The notes under the pieces: model-generated
Seen by the model: only the letters and a program-made list of their open reading frames with translations
Database searches by the model: none
What the model was told of the DNA's origin: nothing
Assembly: GCA_003052455.1 (NCBI GenBank)
Contig: QAPD01000039.1
Span: forward strand, 1 to 43,825
From: Sphaerisporangium cinnabarinum
Lineage (GTDB): Bacteria; Actinomycetota; Actinomycetes; Actinomycetales; Cellulomonadaceae
Direction: 5' to 3'
Length of the DNA: 43,825 nt
In this document: piece by piece, positions 1-8,800 of the stretch
Layout of the letters: each line of letters starts with the position of its first letter
Position numbering within the stretch: position 1 is the first letter of the stretch
Made by a program: the position numbers and the translations under genes

Positions 1-708
1 CCGGCCGCCCCGTCGGCCGCGACCCCCGCCGCGTCGTTCGCGCCGCCGTCTGCCGCCTCGCCCGCCCGTCCCGGCGAGCCGTCCGCGGCGGTGCCGACGG
101 CGTCCGCCCCCGTGCCGGACCCGTGGGCCTTCCCGTCCACGCCCGCGCCCGCCCAGGGCGGCCTCATCACGGGCGTCCCCGGCGTCGGAGGCGGTGCCTC
201 CGCCCCGCCGCCCGCACCCGCACCCGCACCAGCCCCGGCACCGACGCCCGCGCCGGTGCCCGCGTCCGCCCCGGCGGCTGCCGCCGCACCGGCGGTCCCC
301 GAGGCCGCCGAGCCCGAGTGGGACAGCACCCGGATGTCCGCGCGCGACGTGCGCGCGATGGACCCCGCGCCGGACGTGTCCGTCGTCCTCGAGCTCGAGT
401 CGGGGGAGCGGCGCACCGTCGACCGTCCGACCCTCGTCGGCCGCAACCCGCAGGCGCCCGACGACGGCCCGTGGACGCTCGTCGCGGTCGACGACCCGAC
501 GCGCTCCGTCTCCAAGACGCACGCCGAGCTGCGCGTCGACCCGAGCGGCCTGTGGCTCACCGACCGCGGCTCGACGAACGGCACCGTCGTCTCGGTGCCC
601 GGATCACCGCCCCGCGTCGCCGAGCCCGGGACGCGCGTGCGCGTCCCCGTCGGCGCGACCATCCACGTGGGCGACCGTCGCCTCGTCGTCCACCCGGGAG
701 TCTCGTGA
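1..708 (+). CDS. FHA-domain protein, C-terminal part (start outside window)
   Basis: The frame is open from the first base, so the start lies upstream of the window. The first ~300 bases encode a Pro/Ala-rich linker with PAPAPAP runs. The last ~100 residues form a forkhead-associated (FHA) domain: TLVGRNP, then SVSKTHAEL, then a GSTNGT turn, the usual phosphothreonine-binding loop signature. FHA domains bind phosphothreonine peptides, so it is probably read out or regulated by the kinase encoded at 3274. The stop overlaps the next gene's GTG by 4 bases, marking the start of a translationally coupled series of five genes. The length and any N-terminal domains cannot be known from here; a membrane or zinc-ribbon N-terminus is possible. 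Confidence 0.82.
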   Translation, partial: PAAPSAATPAASFAPPSAASPARPGEPSAAVPTASAPVPDPWAFPSTPAPAQGGLITGVPGVGGGASAPPPAPAPAPAPAPTPAPVPASAPAAAAAPAVPEAAEPEWDSTRMSARDVRAMDPAPDVSVVLELESGERRTVDRPTLVGRNPQAPDDGPWTLVAVDDPTRSVSKTHAELRVDPSGLWLTDRGSTNGTVVSVPGSPPRVAEPGTRVRVPVGATIHVGDRRLVVHPGVS

Positions 709-1562
709 CCACCGACCAGCCCGCCGAGGTGCACCTGGCCTGGGGCGCGGCGTCGCACCGCGGCGCCCGCCGCCTCCTCAACGAGGACCGCTTCCTCGCC
801 GCGCGCTCCGTGTTCTTCGTCGCCGACGGCATGGGCGGGCACGAGGCGGGCGAGGTCGCGAGCGCGACGGCCGTCGAGGCGCTGCGCCCGCTCGCCGACC
901 TCGAGGTCGTCACGCCCGAGGAGGTGCGGACCCGGATCGCGGTCGCGCAGGAGAACGTGCAGGCGATCGTCACCGAGCCGGGCCGCGGCGCCGGCACGAC
1001 CGTCACGGGCGTCGTCGTCTCCGAGCAGGACGGCAACCCGTACTGGCTCGTCGTCAACGTCGGCGACTCACGGACCTACCACCTGGCGGGCGGTCGGCTG
1101 GAGCAGGTGAGCGTGGACCACTCCGAGGTGCAGGAGATGGTCGACGCCGGTCTCCTCACCCCGATCGAGGCGCTCACGCACCCGCGGCGGCACGTCGTCA
1201 CGCGCGCGCTCGGCTCGCGCAACGCCCCGCAGGCCGACTTCTGGTACCTGCCCATCGAGCGGCACGACCGCGTGCTCGTCTGCTCCGACGGCCTCACCGG
1301 CGAGCTGTCCGACGAGCGGATCGCGGAGGTCCTGCTCGCCACGCCGGACCCGCAGGCCGCCGCCGAGCGGCTGGTCCACGAGGCCATCGCCGCCGGTGGC
1401 CGGGATAACATCACAGTCGTCGTCGTCGACGCGACGGGCGTGTCCGACGACACGAGCGGCGGGAGCACGACACCGCGGGACCAGGCGGGGGCGCCGGGTC
1501 CGGTCGTCGACGAGGACACGCTGCCCAGGGATGTTCGTCTGCAGATCGGGGGTCTGACGTGA
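705..1562 (+). CDS. PP2C-family protein Ser/Thr phosphatase
   Basis: A metal-dependent phosphatase (PPM/PP2C) of 285 residues that would remove phosphate from Ser/Thr and oppose the kinase at 3274. Visible motifs in order: NEDRF near the N-terminus, the metal-binding VADGMGGHEAGE, VVNVGDSRTY, HVVTRALGS, VCSDGLTGEL, and the C-terminal GRDNITVVVVD. This is a complete catalytic set. No transmembrane segment is seen, so it is probably cytosolic. I chose GTG at 705 because it overlaps the upstream stop as GTGA and places the first PP2C strand about 10 residues in. A longer open frame upstream is low-complexity, Arg-rich shadow. The C-terminal ~40 residues are a hydrophilic tail. Confidence 0.93.
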   Translation: MTTDQPAEVHLAWGAASHRGARRLLNEDRFLAARSVFFVADGMGGHEAGEVASATAVEALRPLADLEVVTPEEVRTRIAVAQENVQAIVTEPGRGAGTTVTGVVVSEQDGNPYWLVVNVGDSRTYHLAGGRLEQVSVDHSEVQEMVDAGLLTPIEALTHPRRHVVTRALGSRNAPQADFWYLPIERHDRVLVCSDGLTGELSDERIAEVLLATPDPQAAAERLVHEAIAAGGRDNITVVVVDATGVSDDTSGGSTTPRDQAGAPGPVVDEDTLPRDVRLQIGGLT

Positions 1563-3277
1563 CGCTGCGCTACGTCACCGGAACGGCACGCACCGTGGTG
1601 CGCGGGGGCGCGGTCGTCGTGCTGCCCGCACCGGTGGAGCCCTCGCTCGTCGAGCAGGTGTGGGACCAGCTCGGCACCGACGCGGGCGTGGTCGAGGTCC
1701 TCCAGGTCCTCACGGGCGCGTTCGGGTCGAGCCTGCGCACCGTGCCCCCGTTCGTCGTCGCGGTCGTCACCGGCCGCCGCGTCCACGTGGCCGCGCGCGG
1801 CCGCCTCTCCGTCACGCTCGAGCTCGACGGCGGCGACCGCGTCCAGGTCGAGGGCGAGGGCGTCACCACCTGGTCGGAGCGGGTCCTGGACGACGTCGTC
1901 GAGCTGCTCGTCCAGGCCGACGCGGGCGTCGTGCCCGTCGAGCCCGCCGCGCCCGGCGGGCCGCTCCTCGGGGATGCGCTCTCCGTGCCGCTCGAGTCGG
2001 GCGTGGTGCTCGCGGCCGCGGTCGCGTGGCCGCTCGTCGAGCGCCCCGAGCAGCCCGCCACGACCGGCAGCGAGGACCGGGGCAGCGACGACCTCGGTCC
2101 CGACGCCGGAGCCGACGGCCGCCCGCTCGCCGCCCCGGAGGCGGGTGGGGCCGACCGCCCCGAGCCGCTCGCGGGACCGGGCGCACACCACTCCGCCGCG
2201 GAGACCGCGACGCTCGCCGAGGCGCCCGCGGCGCCGTCGGCGACGACGGTCCTCGGCGGGCTCGGGGCGACGCTCCGGCTCCCGGAGGAGACGATCGCGC
2301 CGCAGCCCGACGTCGTCGAGCCGGCGCCCGTCGCGGAGCCGGCCGCGCCGGTCTCCGAGGCGCCGCCGGAGGAGGACGACGACTACGCCCACCTGTGGGG
2401 CTCCACCATCCTGCGGACCGTCGAGGACGCCGCGGTCCGCGCCGCGGAGGACGAGGAGACGGACGAGGCCGACGAGCCCGCGCCGTCCGCCCCGGTCCCG
2501 CCCGCGCCCCCGGCCGTCCCCGCCCCGCCCGCGGAGGAGGCACCCGTGCCGGCCCCGCCGCCCGCGCCGGACGGCCTCATCGCGGGCGTCCCGCGCGAGT
2601 GGACGGGCGCGACGCCCGCCGCCGCGCACCGGGCGGCGACCGTCACGCCCGACGACGAGCCCGCGCAGGACGCGCCCGTCGCCGGTCTCGACCACGACGG
2701 CCACACCGTGCTCTCCTCGGCGATCGCCGACCTGCGCGCGGCGGCCCAGGAGCCCGCGGCCGAGGACGCGCCCGTGCCGCCGCCCGTCCCGTCCTTCAGC
2801 CCGCCGCCCGCGCCGGGGCAGCAGCAGATCCTCGCGCGCACGTGCCCCGAGGGGCACGCGAACCCGCCGTCGCGCGACACGTGCGCCGTGTGCGACGCCC
2901 CGCTCGACGGCGACGCCGAGCTCGCCGTGCGCCCGCCGCTCGGCCGGGTCGTGGTGTCGACGGGCCAGACGCTCGAGCTCGACCGGCCCGTCGTCGTGGG
3001 CCGTCGCCCGCGCTCGCCGCGCACGCAGGCCGCGGAGCTCCCGCGCCTCGTCACGGTGCCGAGCCCGCAGCAGGACATCTCGCGCTCGCACCTGGAGATC
3101 ACGCTCGAGGGCTGGCACGTCCTCGTCAGCGACATGGCGACGACGAACGGGACCACGCTCCTGCGCGGCGGTCAGCCGCCGCGGCGCCTGCACCCGTCCG
3201 AGCCGGTCCTCGTCGTGGACGGCGACGTCGCCGACCTGGGCGACGGCGTGACCCTGCGGTTCGAGGGGATCCGGTGA
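1559..3277 (+). CDS. Large FHA-domain protein with a small Cys cluster
   Basis: A 572-residue protein with three parts. Residues ~1-165 are a folded region of unknown family. Residues ~165-425 are a Pro/Ala/Glu-rich, probably disordered linker. The C-terminus has a zinc-ribbon-like cluster (CPEGH, then CAVCD about 14 residues on) followed by an FHA domain (VVVGRRP, DISRSHLEI, TTNGTTL). FHA domains bind phosphothreonine. The linker contains YAHLWGSTIL and HTVLSS segments, possible kinase target sites by analogy with other FHA partners (inference). It starts at GTG overlapping the PP2C stop and ends overlapping the kinase start, both by 4 bases. It is probably a scaffold joining the kinase/phosphatase pair to the secretion ATPase at 5869. 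The precise family is not recognised. Confidence 0.85.
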   Translation: MTLRYVTGTARTVVRGGAVVVLPAPVEPSLVEQVWDQLGTDAGVVEVLQVLTGAFGSSLRTVPPFVVAVVTGRRVHVAARGRLSVTLELDGGDRVQVEGEGVTTWSERVLDDVVELLVQADAGVVPVEPAAPGGPLLGDALSVPLESGVVLAAAVAWPLVERPEQPATTGSEDRGSDDLGPDAGADGRPLAAPEAGGADRPEPLAGPGAHHSAAETATLAEAPAAPSATTVLGGLGATLRLPEETIAPQPDVVEPAPVAEPAAPVSEAPPEEDDDYAHLWGSTILRTVEDAAVRAAEDEETDEADEPAPSAPVPPAPPAVPAPPAEEAPVPAPPPAPDGLIAGVPREWTGATPAAAHRAATVTPDDEPAQDAPVAGLDHDGHTVLSSAIADLRAAAQEPAAEDAPVPPPVPSFSPPPAPGQQQILARTCPEGHANPPSRDTCAVCDAPLDGDAELAVRPPLGRVVVSTGQTLELDRPVVVGRRPRSPRTQAAELPRLVTVPSPQQDISRSHLEITLEGWHVLVSDMATTNGTTLLRGGQPPRRLHPSEPVLVVDGDVADLGDGVTLRFEGIR

Positions 3278-5067
3278 GCAGCAAGCGCGCACCGTCCCCA
3301 CCACCGGAGATCCGCGGTTTCGAGTACGTCTCGCTCATCGGCTCGGGCGGGTTCTCGGACGTCTTCCTGTACCAGCAGCAGCGCCCGCGCCGCCGCGTCG
3401 CGGTGAAGGTGCTGCTGCACGAGTGGTCGAGCCACTCGCAGCGCGCGGCGTTCGACGCCGAGGCCGACCTCATGGCGACGCTCTCGACGCACCCGTCGAT
3501 CGTCACGATGTACGAGGCGGACATCGCGGACGACGGCCGCCCGTACCTGGCGATGGAGTACTGCTCGCGGCCCAACCTCGGGGCGCGCTACCGCACCGAG
3601 CGGCTCCCGGTCGCGGAGGCGCTGCGCACGGCCGTCCAGATCGCCGGTGCGGTGGAGACGGCGCACCGCGCCGGGATCCTGCACCGCGACATCAAGCCCG
3701 CGAACATCCTCGTCACCGAGTACGGGCACCCCGCGCTCACGGACTTCGGCATCTCGTCCACGGTCGACGACGCCGCGCGCGCGGAGGGAATGTCGATCCC
3801 GTGGTCCCCGCCGGAGTCGTTCGCGGAGCCCCCGCGCAGCGGCATCGCGACGGACGTCTGGGCGCTCGCCGCGACGACGTACACGCTGCTCGCCGGGCGC
3901 ACCCCGTTCGAGGTGCCCGGGGGGTCGAACTCGAGCGCGAACCTCATCTCGCGCATCGAGGGCTCGCCGCTGCCCCCGACGGGCCGCACCGACGTCCCGG
4001 CCTCGCTCGAGCGCGTGCTCGCGACCGCGATGGCGAAGAGCCCGGCGTCGCGCTACCCGACGGTCCTCGCGTTCGCGCGCGCCCTCCAGCAGGTCCAGAA
4101 CGAGCTGTCGTACGCGGTGACGCCGATCGACCTGCTCGACGACTCGGGCCACGTCCAGGAGGAGGAGCCGGACGACGACGCCGGCACGCGCCTGCGCCAG
4201 GTCGTCTCCATCGACCCGTCGGGGACCGGGACGTCCGCGGGCCCCGTGGCGCCCGGCCGTCCCACGCAGCCGACCACCCCGCTGCACACCGCCCCGCCCG
4301 GTGCGTGGCCGGGGCAGACCGTCGCCCCGGGCACCGCGCCCGCGCAGCCGGGGCCGTACCGCCCCCAGGTGCCCTACGCGCCCGCCTCGTGGGACCAGGG
4401 GCCGGCGGCGGGGACGTCCGGCACCGTGCCGACGACCGCCGTCGGGCAGGGTGGTGCGCCCGTCGCGGAGCTCACGGACCCCTCGCGGCTGTACCCCGGG
4501 CCACGGCGTCCCGGCGGTTGGGGCGCCCCGCCCGTCGAGGACACCGTGCACCGGACCGCCGGGCCGGACCACGCGCCCGACGACGCGTCCCCGCAGGAGC
4601 AGCGCTCCGGCCGGGGTGCGCTCTGGGCGACGGTCGCGGGCGTCGTCGGCGTCGCGGTCGCCGTCGGGGGGTTCTTCCTCCTGCGCCCCGACGCGACGCC
4701 GGACGACGCGGAGACCACCGCGGGCGGCGAGAGCTCGACCGCGCCCGACGACGACTTCGTCCCGTCGGACAACCTCGGTGACCTCGTGCCCCCGGTGAAC
4801 GACCTCGTCGGCACCTACGACCCGGCGCGCGAGGTCGCGACGTTCACGTGGGCCTACGACTCGGACAAGGCGCTCGAGGACGACTCCTTCTGGTGGCGCA
4901 AGATCGACCCGATCGAGGAGACGCCGTTCAAGGAGAACTTCGACAAGACGTCGGTCGAGCTCCGGGCCAAGCCCGGCGAGCAGGTCTGCATCGAGGTCAT
5001 CGTCGACCGGGACGGCAAGGTCTCGGCCGCGCCGCAGAAGACGTGCGTCACGGGGGAGGCGGCATGA
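3274..5067 (+). CDS. Membrane-anchored eukaryotic-type Ser/Thr protein kinase
   Basis: A 597-residue PknB-type kinase. The catalytic domain (~10-290) is complete: glycine loop GSGGFSDV, Lys45 in VAVKVL, HRDIKPANI (Asp139), DFG at 157, an activation segment ending WSPPE, and DVWALA. It is followed by a ~160-residue Pro/Gly/Thr-rich juxtamembrane linker, one transmembrane helix (~449-470, about nt 4618-4683), and a ~125-residue extracytoplasmic domain with two Cys residues near the end (VCIEV and KTCVT). There are no PASTA repeats, so the external part is not a standard peptidoglycan sensor. The GTG start overlaps the FHA gene stop, and the stop overlaps the next ATG as ATGA. Likely substrates are the flanking FHA proteins and the ATPase partner (inference). 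Confidence 0.95.
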   Translation: MSSKRAPSPPPEIRGFEYVSLIGSGGFSDVFLYQQQRPRRRVAVKVLLHEWSSHSQRAAFDAEADLMATLSTHPSIVTMYEADIADDGRPYLAMEYCSRPNLGARYRTERLPVAEALRTAVQIAGAVETAHRAGILHRDIKPANILVTEYGHPALTDFGISSTVDDAARAEGMSIPWSPPESFAEPPRSGIATDVWALAATTYTLLAGRTPFEVPGGSNSSANLISRIEGSPLPPTGRTDVPASLERVLATAMAKSPASRYPTVLAFARALQQVQNELSYAVTPIDLLDDSGHVQEEEPDDDAGTRLRQVVSIDPSGTGTSAGPVAPGRPTQPTTPLHTAPPGAWPGQTVAPGTAPAQPGPYRPQVPYAPASWDQGPAAGTSGTVPTTAVGQGGAPVAELTDPSRLYPGPRRPGGWGAPPVEDTVHRTAGPDHAPDDASPQEQRSGRGALWATVAGVVGVAVAVGGFFLLRPDATPDDAETTAGGESSTAPDDDFVPSDNLGDLVPPVNDLVGTYDPAREVATFTWAYDSDKALEDDSFWWRKIDPIEETPFKENFDKTSVELRAKPGEQVCIEVIVDRDGKVSAAPQKTCVTGEAA

Positions 5068-5765
5068 GCGAGCTGGCGGTCGAGTTCTGCGGCGAGTGGT
5101 TCCGCCCGTCCACCGACGGCGACCCGTTCGACATCGGGCGCGACGGGGACCTCGCGATCGAGGACAACCCGTACCTGCACCGACGCTTCCTGCGCATCGC
5201 GCACGAGGGCGGCATCTGGTGGCTCGCCAACGTGGGGTCGCTCATCTCCGCGACGGTGTGCGACTCGGGCGGCGGCGTCCAGTCGTGGCTCTCGCCGGGC
5301 AACCGCCTGCCCATCGTCTTCCCGACGACGTCGATCGTGTTCACCGCGGGGCCGACGACGTACGAGATCGCCGCGCAGCTGCGCGGCGCGCCCTACCAGG
5401 AGATCCGCTCGGAGGACCCGGAGGCGGGCGGCGCGACGACCATCGGCATGATCACGTTCACGACGAGCCAGAAGCAGCTCATCGTGGCGCTCGCCGAGCC
5501 GATGCTGCGGCGCGACGGCACGGGCCTGTCGGAGATCCCGTCGTCCGCCGCGGCGGCCGCCCGGCTCGGCTGGGCGACGACGCGCTTCAACCGCAAGCTC
5601 GACAACGTGTGCGACAAGCTCGACCGGATCGGCGTCAAGGGCCTGCGCGGCGGGCCCGGCGCGCTCGCGACGAACCGCCGCGCGCGGCTCGTCGAGTACG
5701 CCGTGGCGTCGCGCCTCGTGACGGCGGCCGACCTGCCCCTGCTCGACCTGACCGACGACGGCTGA
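5064..5765 (+). CDS. FHA-like adaptor with C-terminal winged-helix-like region
   Basis: A 233-residue soluble protein. The first ~110 residues look like a divergent FHA fold: FDIGRDGDLAIED, then NPYLHRRFLRI in place of the usual S-x-x-H, then a WWLANVGS strand. The C-terminal ~95 residues, from TTSQKQLIVALAEPML, are helical with RLGWATTRFNRKLDNVCDKL, which reads like a helix-turn-helix or winged helix. Proteins of this FHA plus wHTH type accompany kinase/FHA-FtsK clusters in actinobacteria, from memory of such loci. It may act as a phospho-dependent adaptor rather than a DNA-binding regulator. The start is ATG overlapping the kinase stop (ATGA). A 103-base gap then separates it from the ATPase gene. 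Confidence 0.78.
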   Translation: MSELAVEFCGEWFRPSTDGDPFDIGRDGDLAIEDNPYLHRRFLRIAHEGGIWWLANVGSLISATVCDSGGGVQSWLSPGNRLPIVFPTTSIVFTAGPTTYEIAAQLRGAPYQEIRSEDPEAGGATTIGMITFTTSQKQLIVALAEPMLRRDGTGLSEIPSSAAAAARLGWATTRFNRKLDNVCDKLDRIGVKGLRGGPGALATNRRARLVEYAVASRLVTAADLPLLDLTDDG

Positions 5766-5868
5766 GCCCGCCCGCTCCTGCGAGCGCGCGCCGCGCGTTC
5801 CGGTCGGTCGCGCCCGTCGACCGCTCGCCGTCCGCCGCTGACCACCCGGACCCGAACGAGGAACTCCC

Positions 5869-8800
5869 GTGCGAATCAAGCTCACGCTGCACCGCCCCGA
5901 CGCCAGCACGACGAACGTCGCCGTCACGGCCGACGCGACGGCGTCGGTGCGCGACGTCGCCGAGGCGCTGTTCGCGGGCGACCCGACGCGCGCAGGCACC
6001 GCCGTCCCGGACCGGCTCACGCTGCAGGTCGGGACGTCGCCGTCGGGCAGCGGCCAGGGTCGCGTGCTGTCGCCGACGAGCGACCTCGTCGAGGCGGGGC
6101 TGCGCTCGGGGTCGACCGTCTCGATCGTGCGGGTCTCCGAACAGTTCGACTCGCCGGGCCAGGACCGCGGAGCCGCCGTCGCCGTGCTGCGCGTGCTGGA
6201 GGGCCCCGACGCGGGCCGCGAGTTCTCGCTTCCGGTCGGCACGAGCTACCTCGGGCGCGACCGCAACATGGACATCCGCCTGAGCGACCCCCAGGTGTCG
6301 AAGCGGCACGCGCGCATCACGGTCGGCGAGACGATCGAGATCACGGACACGAACTCCGCGAACGGCCTGGTCATGGGCGGCCAGCGGATGCTGCGCTCGA
6401 CGCTCACGTCCGCGGACACGGTGACGATCGGGACGACCGTGGTCTCGGTCGTCGCGCTGCACCGCACGACGAGCCTCGCGCCCACGAGCCCGGTCGTGGA
6501 GTTCAACCGGTCCCCGCGCGTCGTGGCCCGCTTCCCCGAGCGCAAGCTCAAGGCGCCCAAGCCGCCGCAGCCGCCCGAGCCGCAGCGGTTCCCCTACCTG
6601 GCGATGGTCGCGCCGCTCCTCATGGGCGTGATCCTCTACTCCGTCACGCGCAACGTCCTGTCGATCGTCTTCATCGGGCTCAGCCCGATCCTCATGCTCG
6701 GCAACTACCTCGACCAGAAGGTGCAGGCGCGGCGCAAGCTCAAGGCGCAGCGCGAGCAGTTCGAGGCCGCCGTCGTCGCGATGCGCGACACGATCGACCG
6801 CACGCACGCGGTCGAGCGTGCGGTGCGGCTCTCCGAGGCGCCGTCGGTCGCCGACACGGTCGACGCGGTCCGCCGTCTCGGCGGCCTGCTGTGGACGCAC
6901 CGCCCGGAGCACGACGCGTTCCTCTCCGTCCGGATCGGGCTCGGCTCCGCGCCCGCGCGCACGCAGCTCGAGCAGCCGAGCGAGAACAACACGCTGCCGG
7001 AGTTCTGGAACGAGCTCGAGAAGCTGCACACGCAGTGCGCCACGATCTCCGGCGTCCCCGTCGTCGCGCCGCTGCGGACCGTCGGCGCGCTCGGCGTCGC
7101 GGGGGCGGGCGCCGCGGTCGACGCCGTCGCGCGCGGCGTGCTGGTCCAGCTCGCGGGCCTGCACTCGCCGTCGGAGCTCGTGCTCGCGGCGGTGACGTCG
7201 CAGCGCTCGCGCGCGGACTGGGAGTGGCTCGAGTGGCTCCCGCACACCGGGTCGGCCCACAGCCCGCTGGGCGGCGAGCACCTCGCCGACAACCCGGGTG
7301 CCGCGCAGTCGCTCCTGTCCCAGCTCGAGGACCTCGTCGAGCTGCGCGGCGCCGACCTCGGCACGCACGCCGAGCTGCGCGGGCCGATCGACCCCGAGGA
7401 GGGGGAGGACACCCCCAAGCCGGTCCTGCCGACCGTCGTCGTGCTCGTCGAGGACGACGCCCCGGTCGACCGCTCGCGCCTCACGCGCCTCGTCGAGCGC
7501 GGCGCGGACGCCGGCGTGCACGTCGTGTGGGTCGCGCCCTCCGTCGAGCAGCTCCCGGCCGCGTGCCGCACGTTCGTGCTCGTGGACAGCGCGGACACCG
7601 CCGACACCGCCGGCCCGGGGGGCACCGCCGGCGCGACGAGCGGCGAGGTCCGCGTCGGGCGCCTGACGTTCCCCGTGGCGTGCGAGACGGTCGACCTCGC
7701 GACGGCGCACGAGGTCGCGCGCATCCTGGCTCCGGTGGTCGACGTCGGCGCGCCCGTCGACGACGACTCGGACCTCCCGCGCTCGGTCTCCTACCTCGCG
7801 CTCGCGGGCACGGCGCTCGCGGAGGACCCGAGCCGACTCATCGACGCGTGGCGCGAGAACGGGTCGCTCACTCCGCGCGACGGGTCCCCGCCGGTGCGGC
7901 GCTCCGTCCCGACCAACCTCCGCGGCCTCGTCGGCCACTCCGGCACGGAGCCGCTCTACCTCGACCTGCGCACGCAGGGCCCGCACGCGCTCGTGGGCGG
8001 GACGACGGGCGCGGGCAAGTCCGAGTTCCTCCAGTCGTGGGTGCTCGGCATGGCCGCGGCGCACAGCCCGGACCGCGTGACGTTCCTCTTCGTCGACTAC
8101 AAGGGCGGCGCCGCGTTCGCGGACTGCGTGAACCTGCCGCACACGGTGGGGCTCGTCACCGACCTCTCGCCCCACCTCGTGCGCCGGGCGCTCACGTCGC
8201 TGCGCGCCGAGCTGCGCTACCGCGAGCACCTGCTCAACCGGAAGAAGGCCAAGGACCTCGCGTCCCTCGAGCGCACGGGCGACCCCGACGCGCCGCCGAG
8301 CCTGCTCATCGTCGTCGACGAGTTCGCGGCGCTGGTCAACGAGGTCCCCGAGTTCGTGGACGGCGTCGTGGACGTCGCCCAGCGCGGCCGGTCCCTCGGG
8401 CTGCACCTCATCCTCGCCACGCAGCGTCCCGCGGGCGTCATCAAGGACAACCTGCGCGCCAACACGAACCTGCGCGTCGCGCTGCGCATGGCCGACGAGG
8501 ACGACTCGACGGACATCCTCGGCATCCCCATGGCGGCGCACTTCGACCCGTCGATCCCGGGCCGCGGCGCCGTGAAGACCGGCCCCGGTCGCATCACGCC
8601 GTTCCAGACCGGCTACGCGGGCGGCTGGACGACGTCGCGTCCCGAGCGCCCCCGCATCGACGTGCAGGAGATGTCGTTCGGCACCGGCGTGCGCTGGGAG
8701 CTCCCGGAACCCGAGGTCGAGGAGGTCACCGACCCGGGCCCCAACGACATCGCGCGCGTCGTCGCGACGATCTCCCGGGCCGCGACCGAGGCCGCGGTCC

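Noticed and set aside
1660-3273. N-terminal extension of the kinase frame
   Set aside because: It reads as Arg/Pro/Gly low complexity in the frame of an overlapping FHA gene; the kinase domain begins right after the GTG at 3274, which has a GTGA overlap.
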